Assembly: GCA_035222895.1 (NCBI GenBank)
Contig: JAVYIG010002110.1
Coordinates: 124,001 to 188,000 of the forward strand
DNA length: 64,000 nt
DNA from: Strongylocentrotus droebachiensis
Taxonomy: Eukaryota > Echinodermata > Echinoidea > Camarodonta > Strongylocentrotidae
Direction: 5' to 3'
Positions within the stretch are counted from its first letter, which is position 1, and each line of letters starts with the position of its first letter. The notes beneath the pieces are model-generated. The model saw nothing but the letters and a program-made list of their open reading frames with translations. It was not told where the DNA came from and did no database searches. The position numbers and the translations under genes are program-made. This document shows, one piece after another, positions 19,390 through 33,300 of the stretch.

Positions 19390-19880
19390 AGCACAATAGT
19401 CGTGTCAATAGCATATTTTACTGTCATATTGTAATAATACATCTTAATTCCTTTGTAATGTAGAAGGTTATTATGACGTAGTTTAGAAATATTTTATAGA
19501 TGCATTGTAACTGGTAAAAGACTCTTATTTGTTTAAATGTTATTCCTAGTCATAAAGGTGCACATAAATTAGTTAAGCTCAAATACACACACACTACCAT
19601 TTTCCATTCACGTCTTATAGAGCACAACAGTTATGTCAATGGCATATTTCACTGTCATATGCATTTCTAGTCCTACATTCTATATACAAATTTAAACAAA
19701 CATCTTAATTCTTTTTGTATTAGTAGAAGGTAATGACTTCCTTAAGAAATATTTGTATTGATGTATTGTAACTTGTAAAAGACTCTTATTTTTTAGAATT
19801 GTATTCCTTAGTCATAAAGGTGAACAAAAATTGGTTTAGCTCAAATACACACAGACTACCATTTCCCATTTACGTTTTAT
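19390..19880. repeat. Diverged tandem duplication of about 240 bp, two copies
   Basis: The first copy (about 19390-19620) and second copy (about 19620-19880) share the order: AGCACAATAG/AGCACAACAG, GTCAATxGCATATTT, CATCTTAATTC, TAAAAGACTCTTATT, TAGTCATAAAGGTG, AGCTCAAATACACACA, ACTACCATTT. Non-coding, family unknown. Confidence 0.7.
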
Positions 19881-20760
19881 AAATAAATGGAGCATGCTAG
19901 CTTTTATACAACCTTAGAAATGACAATTCTTCCCTTTAAATGTCAACGGTAAAGACCAATACGCGCTTTAAACATTTGTCCGCATTGAATAAATTTACGG
20001 TATCATATGTATATCAATCTGTATTTCTGTTTCATCAAATACATAGACATTACAATTTACTCACTTAATGTAAATGAAGTTCGTTTGCCCGCGTAAATAG
20101 TGTTATTTAATTCGGCTAATTATTGCCATCTCTCCTTGATCGTAGCTACTATGCGTCCAATCGCGGTCAAACTTTAAACTGATAAATATCAAGGTAAAGG
20201 TAATTAATGTTGAATGAATGTGATTTTGTGTAATGCAAACTATATTAGAAAGGTCCACTGTTGAAAATTTCGTTTTCGATTAAATAATGAATGGAATCAC
20301 ATTAACCTTGGAAAGATAATTCGTAAAATGGCAAACATCCGTTTTGCCGAGATTTCACGTCAGTTTTATAAACGTTCAATTTGAATGTAAACTGTTAAAT
20401 TCAATCTTTAAAATGGCATAGTATCATGAATAAAGCGATAAATATCATGGGTAATGTAATAAATTTTAAATAACTGTACTTTTACGAAGATCCACTCAAG
20501 ACTTCTCCCCCCCCGGTTATATAATGAAATCACGTTGAGACTTCAAGTCCATGTTTAAAAAAAAATCAATTTGAATGTTTATCGAATTCAATTTTTTTAT
20601 GGAAAAGTAAAGATACACAAATTTGTGGAATGAGCTACCGTTTAGAGAATTTCAGTAGGAATGACATGTCCTTTCATGAAGTGTTAGCTGTGGAGTTTAT
20701 TGCATCGTATAAATATTTGAAAAGGTCGGGTTACATCCAAATATAAGTTGATTCCTATTA
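19880..20760. other. Intergenic stretch, nothing recognised
   Basis: AT-rich, with no supported frame. A weak internal resemblance between 20170-20290 and 20390-20510 (AAATATCA-GG-TAA, then GATCCACT) may be another old tandem duplication. Confidence 0.4.
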
Positions 20761-21790
20761 ATGTGCAAGGCTGCATATAGCTCATATTTTGTTATTCAAA
20801 CATCTCAAATTTTTCCAAAGATTTTTAAATATTTTTTTTACGATGAAATTACAGGTTACACAAAAATCAAAAGAGGAGTACGTCAGGGATGCGTAATATC
20901 CCCATCTCTGTTCAACTTGTGCACAGAGTTGGTATTCAGGGAAATTTCAGATATGAAAGGTGTTAGTATTGGGGGTGTAAATATTAATAGTTTACGTTAT
21001 GCTGATGACACTGTACTTTGCGCAGAGAATGACGCAGATTTACAACATGTATTGGATATTGTAAAAGTCAAAAGTGAAGTGTTTGGTCTAAGCATGAATG
21101 TCAAGAAAACTAAGTCAATGAATTTTAGTAGAACAGAGAATAAGCCTAGAATATGTTTGAAACTCGATGGACATATCATTGAGCAGGTCAGTAATTACAT
21201 CTACTTAGGACAAAATATCACAGATGATGCCAGATGCGAAGCAGAAATAAAAAGAAGAATAGAAATTGCTCGGAATACATTTCTGGCAATGAAAGGATTA
21301 TTCACAAATAGAAAGTTGAAATTTGAGCTTAGGTTGAGACTAGTAAACTGTTATGTATGGTCTGTCCTATTGTATGGAGCAGAAACATGGACAATAAGCA
21401 AGACCATGGAAAATAGAATAACATCTTTTGAAATGTGGATTTACAGAAGAATGATGAAAATATCCTGAAAACGAATGAAAATCAACAAAGAGATATTCCA
21501 CATGGCAGGGCGTAAACAAATTGCACTATAGTAGGATTAGTTAAGGAGAGAAAAATCAAATACTTTGGTCATGTTAAAAGGCACCAAAGCCTTTTATTAA
21601 AGGATGTATTGGAAGGAAGAGTGGAAGGAAGTAGACCCAGAGGGAGACCCAGAATCAACTGGGAAGAGAATGTCAAGAACTGAAGTGAACTAAAACTGCA
21701 AGATCCGGGAGAAGATACTTAGGTTAGAGATAGAATAAACGACAGAATTAAGAAAAAGAGTGAATCGACGACGGCCGAGTATCACGCTCT
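20761..21790 (+). mobile_element. LINE reverse transcriptase fragment, 5'-truncated (RTE-like)
   Basis: The open frame 20761-21468 encodes the C-terminal half of a non-LTR reverse transcriptase: RGVRQGCVISPSLFNLCTEL, catalytic YADDTVLCA, FGLSMNVKKTKSM, the YLGQNITDD block, YVWSVLLYGAETWT and FEMWIYRRMMKIS. It then stops where relatives read Trp (ISW), a single TGG-to-TGA change. Past the stop, family text continues in a second frame (RKIKYFGHVKRH, then EGSRPRGRPRINW, about 21545-21665) to about 21790. No 5' part or endonuclease is visible. The clade (RTE or a relative) is from pattern memory. The last 70 bp recur at 41447 in unit 3. Confidence 0.8.
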
Positions 21791-24239
21791 CACTATACGT
21801 ACTCCCAGGTCATCTCTTCATAACAATATTGAAATGTGGTATTGAAATCGCATTGCGGCTGCACGACAAAGTTTAATATAGAGTTCTATCCGTGAGGTTG
21901 ACATCCAACTTAAGTTTCTGATTTAATCTCTGATTGCTAGGGTTGTAATATTGTCCCCAAACCAAAAGGTATGCCTAATCATCAATGCGACCATTGTCAT
22001 TGTACCCCCATCAGCATGCATCTTAATCAGGCTAGGAAACATAAAGGATCATACGTCGTCAGTGTAGTCAGTCCTACGTCAAACAAGACTATCTGTGATT
22101 GAAACGAGCATTTCAAAGCTGTAGTATATTTAGAACTGATTAATATCAATATGTTGATCCAAGTGCAAAAACACGGGATCATTACTATTGGCTGTTCGGT
22201 ATTCTTGTATATTGACGTGTCCCATGAGTTCTAATTCATCAATTTATTCGTGTCCTCTTTCTGTTCGATGTTGCTGTTGTTGTTTTTGTTATTGTTGTGT
22301 AGTATGTGTGTGTGTGTGTGCGTGTGTGTTCGTGTGTGTATGTGTTTGTTCTAATTATTCGTTTGTTATGAATATTAAGAGTGATGTTGATATCAAACTA
22401 GACATGAAACGCCAGAGTAAAATGTCAACACCATCTAGAACTCTAAACACATGTACATACAAATTTATATTTATCAATTATTTATAATCTTTATCAAACA
22501 GACCATTATCTAATAGAGATTCGTTCGAAACAAAAGTTGAATTATTTATATAAAATATTTGATTGTGCATGGTAACTGACATAAAGCTCCCGTATTTTTT
22601 TTTTAGAAACATAGATACTAATAATATCATCGACATCGTTGCCCCATTTGCAGCCAACATCAAATTCTGTAGAACTTTGCAAGACTTATGAATATGTCAC
22701 GTATGTCCTATCTGTGAAATTTAAACGTTAGCAGTTTCCTAATATTCTAATTATGCAAGGAACCCTTTACTTTCTAGACTTCGCTGTCAGACACTATTGA
22801 GTGACTGACCGACTTTTCTTCTTCTTTGGTAATAACTTACAGAAAATGAGCTGAAATGGGTACATGGGCATTTGTCTACATCAATTACCCACTTCTTGTA
22901 ATGGCCAAACTTAAACTGATTGAATCTTTACGCAGCACAAAACATACGGCCATTCAGTACAAGGGTCTGAAAATCAGACTATTACTTACTGGATTGCAAT
23001 CACTTAAGTAGATTCGAAAACTAATGGTCGTTTTTTTCCCCACTCAGACATATTCAAGCCTTTTTTTTTTTTGGGGGGGGGTGGAGTTCTAAATTAGTAT
23101 TATGTTTCAAATGCCGTTGGAATTTAACCTTTTCATTTGTTTGGTCTGTAAATGGGAAATAGTACCTTTAACAGTGCATAGCTGGATTAGGTAGACCCTA
23201 TAAATAAAAATACGTTATAATGGCATAAAGATATTAAAATAACTGTACAAGTCACCAGCATATATTACATATAGGTTTTTAAAATAAATGACATCATTTT
23301 CAAACCAAGGGCTATATCCGTCTCATCACCCACACTTGTACTCCAATTTTTATATGAATTTATTGTGATGAAAAAACAAGAAAGATATTAAAAATATTAA
23401 TTGTTTCTTATATATTTACCCATGGCAGCCACATCAGTTTTTTACACTGCTCTTCCTGCAAGGCCCTTCAATTATCACTACCGAAGTTTTGCAGGTACTC
23501 ATTTACACCGTGGTGGAGTGTGCCAAATATGGATTAATGTTTTGCCAAAATTACCTTGGTACCATATTTTTAGAAGTATGAATTGTTATGGATGTCATTT
23601 TTATTTGTTGAAGGATTTATTAAATCGAATCTATTTGTAGACTTACTAGCTAACTGATATTTGACGGGATTCGAACTCTCAACCCTTGGATTGAGAGTCG
23701 GGTGAATCAACCATTACACCACAACACCTGCACTCAAACATGCTTGACTTTTGTCTTTGTACAGTCTGGAAACTGGAAACGTAAAGTAAGCTTTATCATA
23801 GCTAGCCTTTAAAAGTTATTTCACTGCCTCGATCTTCAATTCTACGTTTGATTATTACTGAATGGTAGTCGATATCGATGTTTCAAGTACTTATAGTCGA
23901 TTGAAAAAGAAATCGCGCTCTTTCTCGCATTTGTTATCGTCAAATATCCGTTATGATCGAGTAAGTCTAAAAATAGATTCGATCTGATAAATCCTTCAAC
24001 AAATAAAAATTACATCAATAACAATTCATACTCCTAAAAATATGAATCTTACTTTTACATGTACATTTATAACTCGTGAAAATATCTGATAAAAAAATCG
24101 TGATGGAATCTTCAATAATTACGCTTAAAGAGATATTGGTCGAATATTTATGGTTACATGATATTGAATGAAATGTAAGTAATATCTATAATGTAGGTCG
24201 TGATATGAGAACGCGATAATGTCTTTCTATTGACATGAA
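21790..24239 (-). repeat. 3' flank of MMP unit 2
   Basis: Matches the unit 3 flank (41480-44375) over most of its length in the same orientation, and the unit 1 flank (about 11340-13360) inverted. It contains the GT microsatellite (about 22308-22350) and a tRNA-headed repeat. No gene; the frames here are shadows or low complexity. Confidence 0.7.
23660..23735 (-). repeat. tRNA-derived SINE head, unit 2
   Basis: Minus-strand sequence with a box A-like TGGTGTAATGGTTGATTC and a box B-like GAGAGTTCGAATCCC, about 63 bp in all. The acceptor arms do not pair, so it is not a working tRNA. A paired segment at 23470-23560 (ACTCATTTACACCGTGGTGG) resembles the body that often accompanies this type of tRNA-like repeat in marine invertebrates. 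Confidence 0.55.
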
Positions 24240-24356
24240 TAGAAGAGGGCAGCAATCGTCGAGGAGAGAACGGTAACCATCACGATCGCGTCGTCTCCGG
24301 CAGCGGGCGATGTTGTTGGGCGATGTCGGGCCGATGACCGGCTAGTCGGAATCGCA
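24240..24356 (-). pseudogene. Decayed C-terminal tail of MMP gene 2
   Basis: After the TGA the gene 3 tail remains recognisable (TGC for the last hemopexin Cys, a Thr/Pro spacer, codons for IAALFYS). It carries a further TAG five codons on and small length changes. The old reading appears to have ended Phe-Tyr-Ser-Cys-Gln-stop at about 24229, directly after the hydrophobic run. This shows the tail ended without a cytoplasmic part, as GPI signals do. Confidence 0.7.
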
Positions 24357-27300
24357 TCACAGCCACGCGGTAGCCGTGTTGATGGGATAGCCATCATCAA
24401 CAGTCATGGTTTCGTCGTTAAAGCGGTAATACTCAGAGCCTTTGAAGAAGTAAGTGCGGGCGTTGGTCCACTGGAAAGCCGCATCTACGCCGTCGCTTGG
24501 GAGCCCGTCCCAGTTACTGAGCGGTTGAGGGTAGTGCGAGCTGACTCCATAACCAGGGTAGTAGCGGTAATACTCGTCTTCTGTGGGATACAGAGAGCAA
24601 AGAACAAATAGATTTATAAATGTCGTAAACACATGTGTTGATGATATTTTATTAAATGAGAGAATAATGCTGTGGTAACTGTGATAACCTCGAAAATCGT
24701 CATGATTATTCAGGTTAATGGAATTAAAACATTAAAGTAGTGACAAGGAACCCGATGTAGTTATTTTCCTTTACATTATTAAAATCAGCAACATATCGAA
24801 CCACATACATGTAGATAATGTTGAATGAAAGGGCAAGGGAGATGTCGAATCACCAAGTAGCTAAACAATTAAACAGGTCACAACAACAACAACAAACGGT
24901 CCCTAGATTTTCAAATTTTGCCGACAGGGGGGAATTAAGGTCTCCAGATTGGTAGACTTTTCTCCAAGCCAACTATTCTTTAAAGAATCGCCTACAGCTT
25001 TTACAACGTCGGATTTGCTGACAAAAACCACCACTACCCCCTTCATCCCCTTCCCACCCCTCCTTCCCCCTCCCCGGCTACGCCCCTGAATCAAACTCAA
25101 TCGTACCTTTGGTGAAATATATCTTGCCATTACGGCTCCAAATGAAAGCCGAAGAAATGTCATTCGGCAGTCCGCGCCAGTCTGACATGGGTCTCGGAAA
25201 ACCGTTATCCATTCTCTGGTTACGGAACCTCCAGTATTGACTTCCCTGTGGTGCAAACAAAAAGAAGATGTAACTAGACTTTAATTCGTCGTTGAGACGA
25301 ATAAGGTGATGCGTTATGTAATTTTAAGCCAAATTAAAAAAAAAATGTTTAGCGTCCTGCTTTTTTGGAAAATAGGAAGGAGGCCCTTTTTTTTTTTTTT
25401 TTTTTTTTCTTCTTCAAAATGGCCGCTCGGTACATTTTCCCTTACAGTCGGGCTATTTTTCAAAATGGCCGCCGACATTTTTTTTTTTTTGTTGGTTAAA
25501 TCAGAAATAGATTCATTTTTATTTAAAGCTGCAGTGTTTTTCAGGTTTGTTTTCCTTAAAAAAAAATGTATTGAACGACACATGTGTGTAACTTCAGCAA
25601 ATTGCTGTAACACCGTGGTAAACTACCTGGCCAAAATCCCGAGAGGCAGCAACTCTGACACGAAAACCACGTTGCATCATCGCTGCATTACAACAAAACC
25701 ATGCACCATACCCGTGTACACCGCTTCTCGAATGCACACTAACTTACCACAAGAAAATTCCAAAGGGATCTACCAAACCACCATTTTAGCACTAAAACTT
25801 CTCTGCTTCGACTTCCAGTCCCTATGTTACATACAACGGGTTTTCCTACTCGCTCAAAACATCAACATCATGTGTGGAGTGCTAGCTAATACACATCTAT
25901 AACAATATTCATATTAAAGTACATGCAAATGGTGTGGGTGGTGAATGATTTTGAAATGTGTGGAAAATCTTCTGACATGAGGTACCACTTTTGTTGGTAC
26001 CACCGGAAATGGTATCTCTTTGTGGTCATTGTGGTCCAAGTTATGGAGCAGATTTTGTGTTCATTCATGCGTGACGAGGGCTACAAAAGGACAAGTAAAA
26101 TATGTTGTTCTTGGGGCCATAACTTTTTGATTACCTCATCAATTAAATGAAGAATCGACACACAACTGTCAAATGATCTTGAACATGGTAATGCTAAGTT
26201 TCATGGGGCTTGCTATAATATTTTTTAGAGTTATGATGGGTTTACCTTATTTAGCGTATTTTTCAAAAAACGCCACCTTCGACGCCATTTTTGAAGTGTT
26301 CGCTCGGCATAAACCTATTGACATTTCATTTTTTTTTTAGAAAGCGCATATCTTGACCTTATTAGATTTGAGAAAAGGTACGGTTCGCCTAAAGGATTGA
26401 GTTTCAAAATATCCAATTTTTAAAAATTGAGAGGGCGCTATTTAAAAATGTAAGCGATATTGTCAGACCATTTGCCATGTTAAGATATGTTAGTGATATA
26501 AATTTCGTGTCAAGATTATATTAAATTACAAACCTATTAAAGATTCAAATTTTTCAAGGTATTTTTTCACTTTTTTACAATATTGGACACGTGATTACGT
26601 AATGAACGTAAGGAAATCTTTTGTTGTTGTTGTCCCCTTTAGCAAAACAAAAAGAAGCAAGAACTTAAACACTAACAGGAAAATTTAGGGGGGTTACCCC
26701 CCCCCCCCCCCCCCCCCCCCCCCGTTCGCGCCTGGGTAGAGGGAACGAGAGAGAGAGAGTGAGAGCAAGAAGAAGGGTCGTGGAAGAAAGAGAAGCGATG
26801 GGGGATTGAGAAAAATCTCCCCTTCCTGTAGGCCCACCATTTATTTGTATTTCCACTCACCTTGAAGAAATAAGTTTTACCGTTAAGATACAAAGCCGCA
26901 TCCAGAGCAGTTGGAAGACCGGGAAACTCATCACCAATCATCTTAGGATAACCGTCGGGAATCAAACCATCCGTTCGACGATACAAGTGCGTAGCTGCAA
27001 ATGTAACACAAGTCATAGCTTTAATGTAGTTTGAAGTATGAAGTTTGATGTTTATTTGAAAAAACTGAAGAGTCGATCACGAAACGATAAATGTAGATAT
27101 AACTTATATCAGGTTTAATATTCGGTGAATGAGTAAAATAAAAAGTTTCGACGGAAGTTTAGATAAGACAGGCAACAAAAAAACAAAAACAAAACCAACA
27201 ACAACCAAAGATGAAATGTGAGGAGCGTCAATATAACACAGAGCTTGAACATGATATAAAAAAAGCCTAAAACAATCATTTCACCAACTTTCTCACTTCC

Positions 27301-30300
27301 TCACAATAGTATCTCTCCACTACCCTTCTGCATATCCCTGGTCATATCCGGAAAAATTCGCCCTTTAATTTTGTAATTGTTTATATATATATATATTGTT
27401 TTTATTTCTAATGTATCCTTTTGTTCTAGAAAGCATCAAGTTACTTATAGAAAAATATAAAAGCAAATTGATATCAATTCATATCTCCCACTTAATATGC
27501 TATTGTTTTATTCAAACATCACATACGCAACTTTGGCGCAAGTCGATTTTTGCACTATCGCAAACAATGCCTCCTGTTCACCTAAGCGTGAACACATACC
27601 ACACAAAAATTATACTAAATGATTCGGGACAAAACAATCTTTTATAAAATGTATAATAACTCACTGTACATAGATGATTTATGAAATAATTACCAATTTT
27701 CTAGGTGTAAACTTTTTTTTGACTCACACTGATTATGCAATTAGAGCACTTTTTGATGACATGCGCATACTAATTGTTATGTAACACCTTAGAGGTAAAT
27801 CCGGTTTCAAAAAAGTGGTATCAAAATGTGCGTAAGACTCGAAGCAATGTCATGAAACGACAATTTAAAATTCTAAGCTGTTACGGTGCAATCTCACAAA
27901 AATGTGGAGGGGGGGGGGGCTACAAGGCCCCCCAGTACAGTTAGGGTCAAGGAATAAGGTGTTAGATAATATCGGTAGTTTTAACTTTGTTTGACCATGG
28001 ACTTAAAATCTAATATAACATATATTGATAGGAACGCATACAAATGCAGCTATTGGGTAGCCTACATGATAGGAATATGAAGTCCTACTATGACTTTATT
28101 TGAAATAGCAATCAATCTCCCGACAATGATTTCGAGAATCATAAAATAAAATCATAAAAGTGCATTACTTCTAAGTAATTGTGAACAATAAATGCAGTTC
28201 TCTTATGAATTTCTTCATATTGAACAGTTATATTACATTTCAGGCGAATTAGATGGCGTCATGTAAGAATAATTAGTTTTCGAAGAAACGTAATCTTACT
28301 ATTTCCCAAATAGGTGGAGCCATCCTGCGTCCTTGTTGCCAGGGTAATTGAAGTCATACACTTGTCCACTGGCGTAGAGGGCGTGTCTTCAGGTTCTCCA
28401 ACATTCTCGCCTATCAGATATAGAAAATACATGATCATAAGAATACATTGGACGTAGAGCCCTCCCAATATATAGTGTAATGAAGGTATATTACAGATTA
28501 ACATCCTCTTTCCAATAACGCATAATTTATATTAAAAAAAAAAAAAAAAAAAAATCTTAATAATTGCCTTGTCGTAGTGATGAAAATTGAGTTGCGATTG
28601 ATTTAAATCAAACGAAAATAATGATAAGACAGGGCTGGTTTCTTTACAATGTGTCCATTTCGCACATTTTTTGGTTTTTGACATACTGATCATGAGCCCG
28701 TACAAACCGTTTTCTTTATGGCGATCGCGGAGAGATCTATGAGGGATAATGTACTTGCTTTAATGACATTTTCCTTCCAGTTCAAACTGTGATATGAATT
28801 CTATATAACTGGACGAAACGGTTTGCGCCAGGAAATAACGCTTCATGTGTAATATGCAGGAATCACCTTCAGAAAATAAAACGTGCTCCCAACAGCAGTT
28901 TTCTGAGAGTTTTGGAGTAAACAAGAACAATGTGATAGCCTTAATTCTTTTTTTTTTTTGGGGGGGGGGGGGGAGCGGATTTTAATAATTTGTTCCCATG
29001 CAAGTGGCCAAAGAACCCTGGAACAGCCACCGACAAATAAATGAATACAAATATTCAATGTTTACCATAGTGGGCTTGAATACCGGCGATGTCATCACTA
29101 TGTAGCCGGAAGTTGGGTACGTTGCCTGTGTAAAAGGGGTACATCACAGCGCCCATAACCTGGGAATGGCCCAGTCCAAGACTGTGCCCGAACTCATGCA
29201 AGGCGACCCATTCCAAATTTATTCCTGTAAGGATTCAAGAGAATACGTAATCATTATGGTGATAATAATTATAATTCTTTACGATCCGATCAGAACCGGG
29301 CGCGAACTTTTCGCGAACCGGGCATGGTGGCTCAGTGGATAGAGCGCCCTCATGAACGAGAGGTCGTGGATTCGAACCCCGACCGAGTCATGCCAAAGAC
29401 TTATAACAATGGGACCTTCTGCGTTCTAGCTAGGCGCTCAGCATATTAGATTGGAGAAGGGTAGTAATAACATATCTAAATATATAATTTTGTTTGTTTA
29501 TCGTTGAAAATCATGTTGAGATAATTCAAAAGGATTGTTGAGTACTAACAGGCTTAAAGCGTATCCGGACACCTACCCCCTGGGCATCCACCCCCGGATA
29601 ACCACCCCTAGTCAACTACCCCCTAGGGCAACTACCCCCTAGGGCAACTACCCCCTAGGGCAACCACCCTCTAGGACGACTACCTCCCGGGACAACTACC
29701 CCCCAGACAACTACCCCTAGGACAACTACCTCATAGGACAATTACCACCGGACAACTACCCTCTAGGACACTACCCCCAGACAACTACCCCCGGACAACT
29801 ACCCCTGGACAACTACTCCCTAGTATAGTTGTCTGGGCGTAGTTGTCCTAGCGGGTTGGTCATCGTCGTAGGGGGTTAACTTTTTTAACTATTTTTAAAA
29901 AGCCGACCGTAGATTTCAAAATGTTTCGGTCGGTCGCAAAGGGCAATACAACATTTTTTGTGTATAGGCCTTATGGACCTAATTTTCATGCCCCATGTTT
30001 GTGTACTCCCATATACACAATTATGTGAGGATAGTGCCTGTGACTTTTAGCAAGACTGAGTACATTTCTCATCATTTTGATGATCGTAAAACCTCACAGT
30101 AGGGCTATATACCAATAACTATCTGCTACACTATCAATTGCATCAAGACAATTTCTTTCACAATGCAAACGCCTGACCAAAACTCAATTTTATTTTTGAG
30201 TTAAAGCATTTTATGTATGACCTTTTTCATTTGCTTTATCTTAATATCTTCTTAATGTTATCATTTTGTGACTAGGTGGAATAACGCCGTATTGAAATTA

Positions 30301-33300
30301 GGACCGTAACTAATTTGAAGGGTTCGAAATGTGTCATCATCATCATCATTACATCATCTTCATCTTCGTCATCTTCATCATCATCCTCAATATCACCACC
30401 ATTAAAGACCGTCAATACTACTGGGACAGAAGGGATTAGATCACACAGCGAGGTCACTGACAGGTGGCTCTCTCATTAACTCAGCTCTCAACTAACATAA
30501 TAAAAAGAGGATCATGGGGGACCAACAGGCACCGATTTGGGAAGTTTTCTATATAGAGGGAGCAAGTAGCTATAAGTAGGACAGTGGGGCTTTTCAATTA
30601 CCTATCCGTTCTGCTTAATAAATGTGTTAATCTATTATGGGTTTTGTCTGGAGCTGTCGTATTATCAAGCAATCTGCTTACCATGACAGTCCTTCTTCAG
30701 CAAATAATTGTATAATGTTTGAGGAAATTTAGTAGGCTATTTTCCACAGTGTATCATTTTGTTTTTGAAAATAGCAACTGTTATATATATATTTGCCTAT
30801 TTGTGATTCATTGTCAGAAAAATACTTATTGTACTTCATATTATTATTGTTATTTCGAAAAACTGTGTACTTACATGAATGCAGAACAAAATAAATAAAA
30901 AAATCTCAAAATCAAAATTATCTTCTAGGCTTATTGTCAAGGCCTTTTTTAGTATAAGAAAATGTTTGTGTGCCAGGGTTTCATAAAGTTAGGAACATAT
31001 GATGATTCCAAAACTCATATCATATGATCAATCATTCAAGACCGATGCTGACAATTTCATTATAGGCATACCGGCACAGGCCTCTTCCTTGTGTAACTAT
31101 CCTTACCAAAATGATTTTTGTCAATTCATATACATAGTATTATTTGAATATTTTGTAAGTATGAACAAATGTAGGAAAAGAAATGTTACTTTGAATTGAT
31201 TTACAGTGTTTCCGAAAATGAACCTAACCGCCTCCGAATTTCAATTTAGCTTAAAGAGCATAGAAGCAGTAAAAGGAGACAAACAGGTCAAAAAAAACGA
31301 TTAATTACAAGAAATTTTAGAAATTTTGAGGGTATGATCAATCAAACATAAATTGTCAACGCTGTGACCTATCTTTGTGTGCTCCCTTCACGTTTACCCT
31401 GTACTAATAAATAAACCCTAGATATAATCATTGCAAATAAGTTTTTATACAACCCCTGTATGTAATAAATCTATTCTGTCATTAAAAAATAAAAAAAATT
31501 AACAAATTATGACATTTTCTGTACAGAGCAAATTAGAGAGGGGCTTGCAAAATACGTCACAGAGTTGCCAATTTGTGTTTGATTGATCATAACTTCAAAA
31601 ATTCATAACTTTCTTATTTTTAATCGGATTTTGTTCTCAAACTTTCGCTGACCTGTTTCTCTTATGATTCTGCTTCTATTTAAAGTAACTTAATATCAGG
31701 GTGGACTTCCACAGTAAACATGGATTTCAAAAAAAGGGTCACGTACCTAAAAAAGAAAAACTAGCGTCCGACGTGTAATTTTCATCTTCGTCGAAGTGTG
31801 CGTCGCCACCAATTGGGTCTGAGGAGGGGTAATACGCGTGCGCAAGAACACCACCGGGTCCGTCAAATGGATTGTCGTCCCCGTGGCCGCCTGGAGCAAA
31901 ACTGATCAAGATGTCTGCGTCTCCTGACGTTACCAGCGTAAATGTAAGACGAGATGCATCAGCCCATTTCTTCGGAGTAAAATAAAGGAAGGAGAAAAAA
32001 AGAGTAGATCACCATGAGTTCTGTGTCGAACTGGTAGTCAGATGTACGGTGGCTGATCTCTACGGTGGCTGATTTCCGCCAATTTTTTATATTTTTTTAT
32101 TACGGTGTTATAAAGCCGTAAAATAGGGCATTATAACGCCGTAATAGTGCGTAATAATGCCGTAATAGGGCGTTGTAACGCCCTAAATACAAAAAATTAA
32201 AAATCTGCGGAAATCAGCCACCGTAGAGATGATACCTCTTGTCTGAATATGAACAGCCGTCAACATGTATTCAGTCTCTAAAATTTGAGACGAGTGAAAT
32301 TTTAAAACCATATGAAAATAGACAGTACAATTAATAAATTAAAAAGCAGTTGCCAAAACTTGAGTCATTAACCCCCCCCCCCGCCCCCCCCCCCCCCCAC
32401 CTCTAACGCGGATGAATAACATGAACTAATGAATATAACAAACAATTGATTATGGCAAACATGTTACCCATGAAGGATAAGGATAAGGATATTATTCAGA
32501 GATTTTGTTAACTTATAAAAATACGCTCTTAGACCTGATTTGCAAGACAATGAGCACATCCCAGTAGGCCGACCCTTATGGAACAATCACAGTGTTGCCA
32601 CACTATGTTCACATAGTCAACTATGTGTAAACTGTGTGGACATTATGTGTTCACATTGTTGTCACAGTGTGGAGTTTCAGTCCATGTGGTTTACCACATA
32701 ATATCCACATAAACTGACTTACTTGACACAGAGTACCACACATTTACCACAGTGGTATATGTATTGAACTATGATTGTGTTGACTCTGTGGTCACAGCAT
32801 TGTCACAGTGTGTGGTTAAAATCATGTGGTTTACCACATAGTCCACATAGTCGTACATATTTAACACAGAGTGACAAATATTTACAACAGTGTGGTTTGT
32901 ACTGAATTTTGTGTAATCTATGTGTTTATAGTATTGTCACAGTATGGGGTTCAAATCATGTGGTTTACCACATAGTCTTTCATATTTAACACAGAGTGAC
33001 ACATATTTACCACAGTGTGGTATGTACTGAACTATGTGTAAACTCTGTGTTCACAGTATTGTCACACTGTGGGGTTCAAATCATGAGGTTTACCACATAG
33101 TCGTACATATTTAACACAGAGTGACACATATTTACAACAGTGTGGTTTGTACTGAATTTTGTGTAATCTATATGTTTATAGTATTGTCACAGTATGGGGT
33201 TCAAATCATGTGGTTTACCACATAGTCTTTCATATTTAACACAGAGTGACACATATTTACCACAGTGTGGTATGTACTGAACTATGTGTAAACTCTGTGA

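Noticed and set aside
23666-23728. Possible minus-strand tRNA gene (also 43820-43887)
   Set aside because: Boxes A and B are present but the acceptor stem does not pair and the second copy has an internal duplication; a SINE head fits better.
25306-25902. 198-residue frame in gene 2 intron 7
   Set aside because: Starts in a poly-T region of the inserted repeat; low-complexity Phe/Lys content and no domain.
29320-29394. Possible tRNA gene
   Set aside because: The head is tRNA-like with pairing acceptor ends, but the arms pair imperfectly and the sequence continues into a SINE-type body.
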